From Streptomyces zagrosensis (GTDB lineage: Bacteria > Actinomycetota > Actinomycetes > Streptomycetales > Streptomycetaceae), in assembly GCF_014203645.1 (NCBI RefSeq), contig NZ_JACHJL010000008.1, positions 124,001-188,000 on the forward strand: a stretch of DNA of 64,000 nucleotides, written 5' to 3'. The notes beneath the pieces were generated by a model that had not been told where the DNA came from, searched no databases, and was given only the letters and a program-made list of their open reading frames with translations. The translations under genes and the position numbers were made by a program. Position 1 is the first letter of the stretch, and every line of letters starts with the position of its first letter. Shown one piece after another: positions 35,584 to 44,364 of the stretch.

Positions 35584-36465
35584 TCAGCGCTGGCCGGAAC
35601 CGCGTGCGCCACCTGCCACGGGCCTCCCTGCCCGCCAGGAGGTCGGCCACGCGACGTCGTCGATCGCCAGCCACGGCGCGGAGGCGACGGCAGTCGGCGT
35701 GAGCCCCGTAAACGCCTTCACTTCGCGGTGCAGGTGGGACTGGTCGACGTAACCGCTCTCGGCCGCGACACCGGCGGGAGGGACCCCCGCCGCGAGCAGA
35801 TGGGCCGCGTGGTCGAACCGCACCAGCTGGGCGGCCCGCTTGGGGGTGACGCCGAGCTGCGCCCGGAAACGCGCCCACAGGCGCTTGCGGCTCCAGCCGA
35901 CCTCGTCCGCCAGGCCGTCGATACGCATCCGGCCCCTGCTGGCGACCGTCCGCCTCCAGATGTGGACGACCTCCGGATCGACCCGCAGGCCGTCCTCGAT
36001 CCGTCGGCGGACGGCGTCCGCCGCCATCTCGAACCGCTCGTCCCACGATCCGGCTGTACGCAGCCGCTCCTCGAAGCGCCCGGCGTCGCGGCCCCAGACG
36101 TCCGCCAAGGACTCCACGCTCCCGCTGCCCCCGGCCGACGAGCCGAGCACTGTGGCCGCCACACCCGGCTGCAGCCGGATCTGCAGGCACTCGCCCACCA
36201 GGCCGGACGCCCGGAGCTCCCCGGGGGCCAGGCCGATCACGACACTGCCGCGTCCGTGCCGCCCCTGCGTGTCGTAGACCAGGCCGTCATCGTCGCTCAG
36301 ATCGATGAGCAAGGTGACGGACGGATGCGCGACCATCGCGATGTCTACGGGCCCGGGGTCACGGTGGCGGAATCCGGCCATGCTGATGCCCGGCAGCCGG
36401 TCCGAAGGCTCCGGTACTGCGATGTCAACGCCCGACCACGCGGGTGGCACGCCCTGCGACAACAC
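35584..36465 (-). CDS. AraC-family transcriptional regulator
   Basis: 293 residues from the ATG at 36465. The C-terminal 100 residues contain both AraC helix-turn-helix units: IDGLADEVGWSRKRLWARFR and VAAESGYVDQSHLHREVKAF followed by TGLTPTAV. The N-terminal 170 residues are a ligand-type domain with VLTLLIDLS-like strands (SVTLLIDLSDDDGLVYDTQG). Its stop and the start side of the alpha/beta hydrolase gene are arranged so that hydrolase then regulator could be co-transcribed (9 bases between them). It probably regulates that hydrolase, which is inference from position. Confidence 0.88.
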   Translation of the reverse strand: MLSQGVPPAWSGVDIAVPEPSDRLPGISMAGFRHRDPGPVDIAMVAHPSVTLLIDLSDDDGLVYDTQGRHGRGSVVIGLAPGELRASGLVGECLQIRLQPGVAATVLGSSAGGSGSVESLADVWGRDAGRFEERLRTAGSWDERFEMAADAVRRRIEDGLRVDPEVVHIWRRTVASRGRMRIDGLADEVGWSRKRLWARFRAQLGVTPKRAAQLVRFDHAAHLLAAGVPPAGVAAESGYVDQSHLHREVKAFTGLTPTAVASAPWLAIDDVAWPTSWRAGRPVAGGARGSGQR

Positions 36466-36474
36466 GACCCCAGT

Positions 36475-37308
36475 CTAGGCCGGGCCTGCCGGCGGGGTTC
36501 CGGCGCACAGGGTCGCGAAGTCCAGCAGCAGCCGACCCACCGGCTCGGGCGCTTCCAGCATGGGCATGTGCCCAACGCCCGGCAGCATCTCGACCCGCAC
36601 GCCCGGCACGACGTCGTACTGGCGCGCCGACGCCGGATTCCACCGGGGATCGGCGGCGCCGAAGACCACGAGCACCGGGAGCCCGAGGGCGGCGAGCCGC
36701 TCGGGCACGGACTGCTCGGCGAGGTACGCGGTGTTCTCGCGCAGCACCTTGCGGAACGCGCGGTACGTGGTGCTCCGCGCGTCGGCGACCATGCCGGGCG
36801 GAATGGGCGCAGGCCCGGCGAGCGTGGCGCCGATGCCTTTGCGGATCATCGCATCCGAACGCCGCCACCACAGCAGCGGTCCGAAGGGCGGTGCCAGCAT
36901 CACGCGGAGGATGGCCGGCTGCGGCAGGAGCGCGTCGAGGTGCGGGCCGGTGCTGATCATCGCCAGCGAACCCGCCAGGTCGGGGCGCTGCTCCGCGAGC
37001 GCGGTGGCGACGTATCCGCCGCTGGAGTGGCCGGCCACGGTGACGGCGCGCAGCCCGAGTTCGTCGAGCAGCGCCGCCACGCGGCCCGCCTGCGCCGGAA
37101 CGTCGTAGGACGTGGCGCTCGGGGACTGGCCGCAGCCCGGGAGGTCTATCCGGATGACGTGATGACGGGCGGCGAGGGCCGGGACCACCGGCCCCCAGGA
37201 GGCGCTCGAAGCTCCAGATCCGTGGATGAGTAGCAGTGGCGGCGCGTCCTGCGGTCCGTCACGGTCCACATGCATCGGCTGCGCGTGCTGTGTGTCGTGG
37301 GCGTTCAT
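36475..37308 (-). CDS. Alpha/beta hydrolase
   Basis: 277 residues from the ATG at 37308. PPLLLIHGSGASSASWGPVV provides the oxyanion-hole HG, VTVAGHSSGGYVATAL the nucleophile elbow (Ser in GHSSG), VLVVFGAADPRWNP the acid region and PGVGHMPMLEAPE the catalytic His. All are standard for the family. Substrate cannot be told; esterase, lactonase or dienelactone-like hydrolases fit. It is the first gene of a likely two-gene unit with the AraC regulator and lies within the integrated element. Confidence 0.88.
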   Translation of the reverse strand: MNAHDTQHAQPMHVDRDGPQDAPPLLLIHGSGASSASWGPVVPALAARHHVIRIDLPGCGQSPSATSYDVPAQAGRVAALLDELGLRAVTVAGHSSGGYVATALAEQRPDLAGSLAMISTGPHLDALLPQPAILRVMLAPPFGPLLWWRRSDAMIRKGIGATLAGPAPIPPGMVADARSTTYRAFRKVLRENTAYLAEQSVPERLAALGLPVLVVFGAADPRWNPASARQYDVVPGVRVEMLPGVGHMPMLEAPEPVGRLLLDFATLCAGTPPAGPA

Positions 37309-37622
37309 AGAGCGATGGTGTGGGGGGCGGCGACTGCCGGTCTTGTACGAATGTCGCCAACGGCCCGCGGCGGGCGCGCCCCGCATCTGGATGTCAACGA
37401 TTCTGCTCGTGCTGGCGCTGTCGGGATCGTGTGTATCGGATGTAGTGGCGGATGCTGTCGTATGTGACCAAGTAGTCGTGGTGGTCTATCGGCCGCGACG
37501 ACGCGTCCCCCGTCGCGACGGGTTGCCGAACGGATGTTTCTTGCACCGAGTGGGCGGCCGGGACCAGGTCGCGGGAGGGATTGGACGCACGCGCTGGCGT
37601 CGGGGTCTGAGCGTGGAGGTTT

Positions 37623-37786
37623 CTGAACCGGTTCAGGCGGGGGTCGTGGTCATCCGCGCAATGTGCCGCCCGGCCTCGGCGGTCCGGGCCGGTTCACCGG
37701 CGGTAACAGTGGCTTAACCGCTCTGTTCTGGTGAGCTGAAACAACCAGCCTGGCCCTGCTGGCCAGGGCACTATCACCGCTGATAG
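37623..37786. promoter_or_regulatory. Cluster of perfect dyads in the element
   Basis: Four inverted repeats occur in 164 bases: CTGAACCGGTTCAG (37623-37636), GCCGGT-TC-ACCGGC (37688-37701), GCCCTG/CAGGGC (37753-37769) and CTATCA-CCGC-TGATAG (37771-37786). They precede two small plus-strand genes. Operators of the element's regulator or a replication/transfer origin are both possible. Confidence 0.5.
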
Positions 37787-37831
37787 CGGCCTGGTCCTAC
37801 CCCCAGGGCAGGACCTGGGAGACTAGGGATC

Positions 37832-38053
37832 ATGACCGACCGCCGACCGCTCTCGCTGCCCGTCTTCTCCGAGCCTGCTTCCGATGCTCCCGTCCCCGCC
37901 CAGGCGGGTGGGCGCCGGCTGATGCCGATCGAGCAGGGCGCCGACTTCCGCCAGCCGCCTGGCGAGACCGAGCCCGAGCCCGCACCCGCCCCGGCCCGAC
38001 GTCCGCTCGCCCCCGGCGGCCTCACCTTCTCAGACCCGGACCGCCATATCTGA
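37832..38053 (+). CDS. Small hypothetical protein, element-borne
   Basis: 73 residues from an ATG behind GGGAGACTAGGG. The sequence is Pro/Arg/Glu-rich without membrane segment: it starts MTDRRPLSLPVFSEP, has RRLMPIEQGADF in the middle and ends GGLTFSDPDRHI. Codon positions are actinomycete-like. It follows the dyad cluster directly and precedes another small gene, the usual arrangement of accessory genes in actinomycete integrative elements. No family recognised. Confidence 0.5.
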   Translation: MTDRRPLSLPVFSEPASDAPVPAQAGGRRLMPIEQGADFRQPPGETEPEPAPAPARRPLAPGGLTFSDPDRHI

Positions 38054-38234
38054 GCACTACCACCACGGGTTGCGCCACGTCCGGGACCAGCTCACCACCT
38101 AGGCCCACCGCCCAGTGTGCCAGCGCCTCCACCTGGACAGTGGCCGTAGCCGGCCCGGCTCCCGCCTCGGATACCGTGTTCCTCCCCGGGGTGCCACAAC
38201 GGATGTGACGCCCCCCACCGGAGGTAGTCAGCGT

Positions 38235-38624
38235 ATGAGTTCAAAGCGCAGCAAGAATCCAGCACTACCCGTACTTGACGACGCGTTCCGACTCGCGTCG
38301 GTCAAGGACGCCGAAGAGTCCACCCGTGACTTGGCCGCGCGGCTGGCCACCACCGAGCTGCGCCGCGTTTCTCACCCGGGCCGGGTCACCTGGGAGCCCA
38401 CCGATCAGGCCGAGCCCGTACCGGTCCCGCCGACTGTGGTCGACGGTGACGGGGACCTGTGGCTGCGGGACCGGGGCACTGGCACCTGGACCATGCCCGA
38501 GTTCGACCCGAAGGAGTTCCCGGCCCGCTGTGGCGAGGTTCTGACGTGGAACCAGCTTGCCCGCGAGTTCGGCCCGCTTACCGCACTGGCCGACGACCGC
38601 CGCATCGGCGGCGGCCGGCGCTGA
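38235..38624 (+). CDS. Hypothetical protein, element-borne
   Basis: 129 residues from an ATG with GGAGG about 11 bases upstream. It starts MSSKRSKNPALPVLDDAF, has PPTVVDGDGDLWLRDRGTGT in the middle and ends in LTALADDRRIGGGRR. It is soluble and charged. The DGDGDLWLRD stretch resembles short beta-strand proteins of Streptomyces phages and integrative elements, but I cannot assign a function. Downstream frames decay quickly, so the gene that followed it has been lost. Confidence 0.6.
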   Translation: MSSKRSKNPALPVLDDAFRLASVKDAEESTRDLAARLATTELRRVSHPGRVTWEPTDQAEPVPVPPTVVDGDGDLWLRDRGTGTWTMPEFDPKEFPARCGEVLTWNQLAREFGPLTALADDRRIGGGRR

Positions 38625-39019
38625 CCGCGCAGCCTTCTGGGATGACCGCGCCCCTGAAGCGCCCGTTACGGGTAGCTGGGAGCTCCAGCTCACCGCCGAG
38701 CTCGACGATGACGGCGAGCGAGCGTGGTGGTCGGTCACGATGTCTCCATGTTGCAGCCGGATACGTCGTCGCTGTCCGTGGGGTTGGGGTGGAAGAAGCG
38801 GGTGTAGCGGAGTCCGGTCTCCGGAGTGATGTTGGACACCGCGCATGGGTGCTGCGGGTCAGCGCCGGTGGCGGCGGCCTTTCGAGGATTCGGTCCTCGC
38901 GAGGTTGCTGGGCGGTGACCGGGAGGTCGCGTAGCAGAGGCTGCATCCAGCCGGTTGTGACGGGGCTCGGGTGGCGCGGTCTGCGAGCTGTTGCACACGT
39001 GAGGGTTGCGCGTATGTGG
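38625..39019. other. Decayed coding DNA in the element
   Basis: No intact gene. Just after 38624 a plus-strand frame reads TGSWELQLTAELDDDGERAW for about 40 codons and then loses coding character. It may be a remnant of the next small element gene. Confidence 0.4.
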
Positions 39020-39330
39020 TCAGCGCTGGTGCCGGAGGTGGATGTAGTCGCGGCGGCCTGCTGGGCCTGCTGGGTGAAGGCGTCGAGGGGGGTGGTCGAT
39101 GTCGCCGAGCGTGAGCCGGCCGCGGGTGAAGTCGATGGCGGTCAGGGGCAGCGCTCGGGCCTGGTGCGGGTAGAGCGCATGGATGCCGACGAGGGCGATC
39201 AGCAGCTTCAGGGCGGGGTTGGTCTCGGCGGCTGCGGTCAGACGCTGGATCGTTTCGGGGCTCAGCGGCATGGGCACCGAGCCGGGCCGAGATCTCAGGC
39301 TCACGCCTCGTGCGGGGTTGGCGAACAACA
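39020..39330 (-). pseudogene. Second tyrosine-integrase remnant
   Basis: The minus strand reads LLFANPARGVSLRSRPGSVP, MPLSPETIQRLTAAAETNP, LKLLIALVGIHALYPHQARA and RGRLTLGDIDHPP, after which a frameshift spoils the rest. This is the core-domain region of a tyrosine recombinase of the Streptomyces plasmid type; the catalytic C-terminus is lost. It lies close to the attR-like site, at the opposite end from the other integrase fragment. It may belong to a different element nested in or adjacent to the first. Confidence 0.6.
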
Positions 39331-40062
39331 GCCCAACCGGCGGCTGACCGCCGCCGCCACGGTCATCGCCTCGCTCCACCACGACAACCTGAGCGCGATG
39401 GAGGAGCCGCCCGCCGACCATCAGGGGTGGACGGATGTGATCCGCGACAGTGTCAGGGTGCGGCTGGAGCGCTGGCGCGAGCGCGGCGAGGCCGCAGTCC
39501 TGTGCCGGGCTTCACGAGGCTGGCCTGGGGACCAGTGGGGGACCGCACGGTGTGCCCGGTGGTCTACGTCAGGCCCCCGCAAGCACGGCAGGCACCCAAT
39601 TTAAGCCTGTTAAGTCCGGAAAATACCCCCGACCTCACTCGCGGGAGTCAAGGGGTCGCAGGTTCACATCCTGTCGTCCCGACGGTGCAAGAAGGGCTGA
39701 GAGCCCAGGTCAGGGCCTCGGTGCCACTTCGGTGGGGCCGGGGCCCTTGGCTGTTGCCACAGCCCTGTCCTCGGCACCGCGGGCGGCTGCATGACCGCTG
39801 ACTGCACGGCTGCATGGCTGCACGCCTGCCTGTGCTAGCCGGCCTTCGCCGCGAGGGACGCGGCGGCGACCCGCCGCGGGTCCCAGGCCCCTCCCCCGCC
39901 GCACTACTCGCCTCGTATCGCGAACGTCCCAGCCCGATTCTGGCGGGATTCTGCGCTTCCGTGGGGTAGTTCCCTGCCCACAATGGCGGTGGCTGAGAAG
40001 CACGGGCGCGGGCACGCCGTCCAGTCGTTCCTGTCCATGAACCGTCATGGAGGGGGTGGGCT
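39331..40062. other. Junction region around the attR-like site
   Basis: Apart from the 37-bp tRNA-like repeat there is no intact gene. At 39340-39560 a plus-strand frame (TAAATVIASLHHDNLSAMEE, then TDVIRDSVRVRLERWRERGE) looks like the end of a small protein. At about 39527-39549 CTGGGGACCAGTGGGGGACCG repeats in near-identical form a motif also found in both 185-bp repeats. Bases 39800-40062 hold the promoter of the next regulator gene. Confidence 0.4.
39647..39683 (+). repeat. attR-type copy of the tRNA-Pro 3' end
   Basis: GTCAAGGGGTCGCAGG to TCGTCCCGAC, 36 of 37 bases identical with the tRNA at 32257-32293. Only the 3' half of the tRNA is present, so it is not a tRNA gene but the far border of the integrated element. 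Confidence 0.8.
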
Positions 40063-40947
40063 GTGCGGTATGAGTGCTGTTCCGCGGGAACGTGGGAGAT
40101 GGCGACGGCGCTGCCGGCCGCTGCGTTGCGGCCCGGTGTGGTGCGGTACCGAGGGTTTCGGCTTGATCTCGCGCTGCCGCGGCGGCGTCTTGAACTGCCC
40201 GACCACATGGCGACGTTCGTGATCCTCTTTGGACAACAGCTGCACGTCTGTGCCGCCGTGGGGCAGGAGGCCGGGCAGATGGCCACGTATGGCTCGCTGG
40301 TTGCGGGGCCGCAGGCTCGGGCTCGGATCGGGGAGCATGATGGTCGGCTCGCGGGGGTTGAGGTGGTGCTCGCGCCCTGGGCCGCGTACACGCTCTTCGG
40401 TACGCGGATGGATCTGCTGGCCAACTGGCTGGTGGGGCCGGATGACCTGCTGGGGGCCCGGTTCCAGGGGCTGGACGAGCAATTGAGTGCCTGCCCGGAC
40501 TGGGCCACGCGGTTCGCGCTCCTTGACGTGGTGCTGGCCCGCTGGTTCGCGGTGGGGCCGCCGGTTTCGGCGCGGGTGCGGTGGGCGTGGGACCAGCTCA
40601 GCAGGACGGTTGGCAATGTGCCGGTTCGCGAGCTTGCCAAGGAGTGCGGCTGGAGCGAGCGGCACCTGGAGCGGCGGTTCGGGCAGCAGATCGGCTTGCG
40701 GCCCAAATCCATCGCGCGGTTGATGCGGTTGCGCGGGGCGTTGCGGTTGCTGACCGATGGGCACTCGGGTGCCAGTGCAGCCGCGCTCTCGGGCTACGCC
40801 GATCAGGGCCATCTGACCCGGGAGTTCAAGGCCATGACGGGCTGGACCCCCGTGCCGTTTTTGCGGGCCCGCGCGCTCAGGCATGGCGGCCCGCCGGATG
40901 TGGATCGAGCGAAGGGGCAGCCCACCAGCCTCGTACTGCCCTCTTGA
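40063..40947 (+). CDS. AraC-type regulator of the adjacent metabolic cluster
   Basis: 294 residues from a GTG at 40063, with GGAGGGGG about 9 bases upstream. The N-terminal 165 residues (GVVRYRGFRLDLALPRRRLE, VLAPWAAYTLFGTRMDLL) are of the DUF6597-like sensing type; the C-terminal helix-turn-helix pair reads VRELAKECGWSERHLERRF and AAALSGYADQGHLTREFKAM. It is transcribed toward the dioxygenase gene 126 bases downstream, and is the first gene outside the integrated element. It is a natural candidate activator for the cluster 41074-47559. Ligand unknown. Confidence 0.88.
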   Translation: MRYECCSAGTWEMATALPAAALRPGVVRYRGFRLDLALPRRRLELPDHMATFVILFGQQLHVCAAVGQEAGQMATYGSLVAGPQARARIGEHDGRLAGVEVVLAPWAAYTLFGTRMDLLANWLVGPDDLLGARFQGLDEQLSACPDWATRFALLDVVLARWFAVGPPVSARVRWAWDQLSRTVGNVPVRELAKECGWSERHLERRFGQQIGLRPKSIARLMRLRGALRLLTDGHSGASAAALSGYADQGHLTREFKAMTGWTPVPFLRARALRHGGPPDVDRAKGQPTSLVLPS

Positions 40948-41073
40948 GCCACATGGCGCTGTCTTGCGCCAGCATCGGTGTGAGGTCGGTTTTCTTCAAG
41001 ACAGCTCCCGCACCGGTTGCCAGGCTGCTTCCGTCACGGCACCACCACAGCGCCGACTCAAAGGGACGACGGC

Positions 41074-41784
41074 ATGCCACCGACACCGGCCGAACGCGTA
41101 CGCGCCACGCTCAGCACCGACGGCTACGCACTCGTGGACTGTCTCGGTGGCCAGCGGCAGGCCATCGAGTTGCTCCAGGACATCGGCCGGTTCATTCCCC
41201 AGTACGGCAACACGGTCGAACACGAGGTCGTCTACCGCCCCGGCAACGACGGGCGAGCCTACTCGCAGAGCCGCAATGCCATCCGGGCGCACACCGAGGC
41301 GCCCGGCTGGGACCCGAGCCCGCGCCATCTGGCCCTCTACTGCCACCGGCAGGCCCGCTGCGGCGGGGGCCATACCGATCTCCTGGACTGGCAGGTGCTG
41401 GAGAAGGTGCTCGGCGTGGCCGAGGTGGAACTCCTGTCGGGCCCGACCCTCAGCTTTCCCGGGCCCGGCCCGGCCGGCCCCGTCGTCACCGCGATGCTCG
41501 CCGATGAGGGTGGCCGTCCCATCCTGCGGTTCAGCTACAACCTGCTCACCGCGGCGGACTACGATCCGCCCCTGGATGCGGTGGTGGAGCCCGACGCCCT
41601 TCCGCTGGGGCAGGACGGCATCGACCTGGCCCACCGGGTGAGCGACCTCTTCGACCAGTACCGTGTTTCGGTGCTCGTTCCCGATGGCGCGCTGCTCATC
41701 TGGGACAACCAGCGGATGCTGCACGCCCGTTCGCAGTACGAGGATGTCGGGCGCCATCTGACCCGGTATTGGATCGCCGCCTGA
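41074..41784 (+). CDS. TauD/TfdA-like Fe(II)/2-oxoglutarate dioxygenase
   Basis: 236 residues; ATG with AAGGGACG upstream. IRAHTEAPGWDPSPRHLALY supplies the first iron His73 and acidic Glu75, and WDNQRMLHARSQYEDVGRHL the distal His217, followed by Arg231 in LTRYWIA for 2-oxoglutarate binding. This is the TauD/clavaminate-synthase-like fold, here short (about 240 against the usual 280 residues). It should hydroxylate, desaturate or oxidatively cleave a small amino-acid-like substrate. HxE rather than HxD is a known variant. It lies first in the enzyme set with KamA and AurF-like genes. Confidence 0.82.
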   Translation: MPPTPAERVRATLSTDGYALVDCLGGQRQAIELLQDIGRFIPQYGNTVEHEVVYRPGNDGRAYSQSRNAIRAHTEAPGWDPSPRHLALYCHRQARCGGGHTDLLDWQVLEKVLGVAEVELLSGPTLSFPGPGPAGPVVTAMLADEGGRPILRFSYNLLTAADYDPPLDAVVEPDALPLGQDGIDLAHRVSDLFDQYRVSVLVPDGALLIWDNQRMLHARSQYEDVGRHLTRYWIAA

Positions 41785-41965
41785 TTCCGCCGCGCGCAAG
41801 GCCCCAGCCGCCTCGGCCCCACCAAAGCGCCGAGCCCCCGCACACCGAAGCGCCCCGCCCCACGCCCGGCCACCCGGTCGTCTGTCCCCCACCTGACGGC
41901 AGCCCATGGAAGCGCCCCACCCGGCATCCCGCGCTGGGCCCTCACCAGAAGGGCACACCCCTGAG

Positions 41966-43303
41966 ATGACCACCCACGAACAGGGCGGCTCCGCGACACG
42001 GACCGTGTCCGGCCGCCGTCTCGCTGCCCTCGTGCGCGATCGGTGCGCCGACGAACAGCTCGCGCACGATGTGGAAGTGGTGCGCCAGGTCCTGCCGTTC
42101 AAGGTCAGCCGCCATGTCATCGACCAGCTGGTCGATTGGAAGAGCGCGCCCGACGACCCGCTGTATCGACTGCTGTTCCCGCATCGCGACATGCTCGACC
42201 CGAAGCACTTTCGGGCCATCGAGCGCGCCCTGGGCGATCCGGTTGCGTTGCGAAGTGCCGTGGCCTCGGTCCGCGGCACCCTCAATCCGCACCCCGGTGA
42301 GCAGCTCACCCGCAACATCCCGCACGAGGACGGCGACGAGGTGAGCGGAGTGCAGCACAAGTACGCGCAGACCGCGCTGGTCTTCCCGCGGCACGGGCAG
42401 ACCTGCCACGCGTACTGCGCGTACTGCTTTCGCTGGGCGCAGTTCGTCGGCCATCCGGAGTTGCGGATCGCGGATGAGGGGCCGCGCCAGGTCATCGCCT
42501 ATCTGCGGCGGCACCCCGAGGTGAGCGATGTGCTGCTCACCGGCGGTGATCCGCTGGTGATGCGGTCCGAGCTGCTGGAGCCGTACATCGACGCCCTACT
42601 CGGGCCGGGGCTTGAGCACATCAGCACCCTTCGCATCGGCACCAAGGCGTTGTCCTTCCACCCGGCTCGGCTGGTGAACGACCCTGATGCGGCGCGCCTG
42701 TTGAGGCTTCTGGAGAGCGTCACCGCGGCCGGGCGCCAGCTCGCGGTGATGCTGCACGTGTCCCACCCCAGGGAGTTGGAGCCGGCCGTCACCCGGCAGG
42801 CGGTGGCCGCGCTGCGCGCGGTGGGGGCCCAGTTGTGGGCGCAGGCTCCCGTCGTACGCCATGTCAATGACGACCCGACGGTGTGGGCGGACGCCTGGCA
42901 CGCACAGCTCATGCTCGGCATTCACCCGTACTACCTGTTCGTGGAGCGGGATACCGGCGCGCAGCGCTACTTCGGGTTGCCGTTGCAGCGTGCGTACGAG
43001 ATCTATCGCGACGCTGTGGTGCGTATGTCCGGGCTGGGGCGTACGGCACGCGGCCCGGTGATGTCCACGACCGAGGGGAAGGTGACCGTGGACGGGGTGG
43101 CCGAACTGCCGGGCGGGCGAGCCTTCGCGTTGCGCTATCTCCAGGCCCGGGTGCCGGATGTGGTGGGGCGGCCGTTTTACGCGGTCTGGGACCCGGCCGC
43201 CCAGTGGTGGTCGGAGCTGGTGCCCTTCAGCCGTCATGACCGCGGTTTCTTCCCACCGGGTGCGCGGGGTGCCGGCGGCGCGGACCGGGCTGCGGCCCGA
43301 TGA
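41966..43303 (+). CDS. KamA-family radical SAM aminomutase
   Basis: 445 residues from the ATG at 41966. Cys147, Cys151 and Cys154 (CHAYCAYCF) bind the 4Fe-4S cluster. DVLLTGGDPLVM and LRIGTKALSFHPARL are conserved in lysine 2,3-aminomutases. Lys372 in STTEGK stands where the PLP lysine of the GGGGK motif lies, but the DAPGGGGK-type substrate loop that binds the lysine epsilon-amino group is replaced, so lysine is probably not the substrate. A C-terminal extension of about 70 residues (FYAVWDPAAQWWSELVPF) is present. It should shift an amino group from C2 to C3 of an amino acid. The stop overlaps the exporter start (ATGA). Confidence 0.85.
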   Translation: MTTHEQGGSATRTVSGRRLAALVRDRCADEQLAHDVEVVRQVLPFKVSRHVIDQLVDWKSAPDDPLYRLLFPHRDMLDPKHFRAIERALGDPVALRSAVASVRGTLNPHPGEQLTRNIPHEDGDEVSGVQHKYAQTALVFPRHGQTCHAYCAYCFRWAQFVGHPELRIADEGPRQVIAYLRRHPEVSDVLLTGGDPLVMRSELLEPYIDALLGPGLEHISTLRIGTKALSFHPARLVNDPDAARLLRLLESVTAAGRQLAVMLHVSHPRELEPAVTRQAVAALRAVGAQLWAQAPVVRHVNDDPTVWADAWHAQLMLGIHPYYLFVERDTGAQRYFGLPLQRAYEIYRDAVVRMSGLGRTARGPVMSTTEGKVTVDGVAELPGGRAFALRYLQARVPDVVGRPFYAVWDPAAQWWSELVPFSRHDRGFFPPGARGAGGADRAAAR

Positions 43304-44331
43304 CCAGTGCGCCGCGTACGCCGAGCGCGCCGGTCGTGGCCGGTGGGGGTGGGCCGGCCGCGGGGGTCGCGCTGGCCGTGGTGTCGGCCTGCACCTTCGG
43401 CACGGTCGGCCCGGCCACCAAGATGCTGGACGCGGCGGGGCTTTCGGCGCTGGAGACCGCCCAGTTCAGGCTGACGGTCACGGCGGTTTTGTTGCTTGCC
43501 TACACGGCCATCACCCGGCCCCGGCAACTGCGCGCGACCCGGCAGGAGTGGGCGGTCATCGCGGTTCTCGGCGTGTTCTCGTTCGCGGCGCTGCAAACGC
43601 TGTGTGGCGTTGCGGTGGCGCGAATTCCGGTCGGGGTCTTCGTGGTGGTGCAGTTCCTGTCCCCTGTGATCGTGGTGTTGTGGCTGCGTTGGGTACGCCG
43701 CATCCGGCAGCCACCCCTGGTGTGGGCGGGCACGGCCGTGGTGCTGAGCGGGCTGCTGCTGGTGGGCGAGGTGTGGGCGCGGTTACGGCTCGATGTGATC
43801 GGGGTACTGGCCGCGCTCGGTACCGCGCTGGCGCTGTCCGTACGGTTTTTGGTCGCGCGGCAGGCGCTGGAGCATCGCGATCCGGTCGCTGTGGCCGCGC
43901 TCGGCACCGCCGTCGCCGCGCTGGCGTTGAACGTGTTGTCGCCGCCCACCGCATTTCGCTACGCAGCGCTCGGGGAGTGGGTGGCCTACGGGCGGGTGAG
44001 CGCGCCAGTGTGGGCCGTTGCCGGGTGGGCGGCCGTGGTGGCCACCCTCGTCGCCTACCTCAGTGGCATCGCCGCCCAGCGTTTCCTGGCGCCGTCCACG
44101 GCCAGCCTCTTCGCGACGCTTGAGGTGGTGGCCGGGGCGGGGGTCGCCTACGTCCTGCTCAGCGAGTCGCTGTCGGCCCCGCAGTGCGCCGGGATCGCCA
44201 CCGTTCTGGCCGGGGTGCTGCTCGCACAGCGGGCCATGCGCGCCCAGCCACCGCCGGTCCCGGCCCGGCCCGGGTGCCACGCTGCGGTGGCGCCAGGGGA
44301 ACGGACGAAGACACCAGCGCCGCCGAGATGA
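43300..44331 (+). CDS. EamA/DMT-family exporter
   Basis: 343 residues, ATG overlapping the aminomutase stop. Ten hydrophobic helices in two five-helix halves, each an EamA domain: GVALAVVSACTFGTVGPATK at the start of the first and DVIGVLAALGTALALSVRFL in the second, with the FLAPSTASLFATLEVVAGAG helix typical of RhaT/YdcZ-like exporters. The family exports amino acids and small metabolites. Embedded in the cluster, it most likely exports the product. The final 40 residues are a Pro-rich cytoplasmic tail. Confidence 0.88.
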   Translation: MTSAPRTPSAPVVAGGGGPAAGVALAVVSACTFGTVGPATKMLDAAGLSALETAQFRLTVTAVLLLAYTAITRPRQLRATRQEWAVIAVLGVFSFAALQTLCGVAVARIPVGVFVVVQFLSPVIVVLWLRWVRRIRQPPLVWAGTAVVLSGLLLVGEVWARLRLDVIGVLAALGTALALSVRFLVARQALEHRDPVAVAALGTAVAALALNVLSPPTAFRYAALGEWVAYGRVSAPVWAVAGWAAVVATLVAYLSGIAAQRFLAPSTASLFATLEVVAGAGVAYVLLSESLSAPQCAGIATVLAGVLLAQRAMRAQPPPVPARPGCHAAVAPGERTKTPAPPR

Positions 44332-44364
44332 CCGGCCCATCCGAGCAGGAGAGGAAACCGACCG

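Noticed and set aside
39647..39683. Possible third tRNA-Pro
   Set aside because: Only the 3' half is present; it is an attachment-site duplicate.
40045..40884. 279-codon minus-strand frame under the AraC regulator
   Set aside because: No domain, and the plus strand carries a complete AraC protein.
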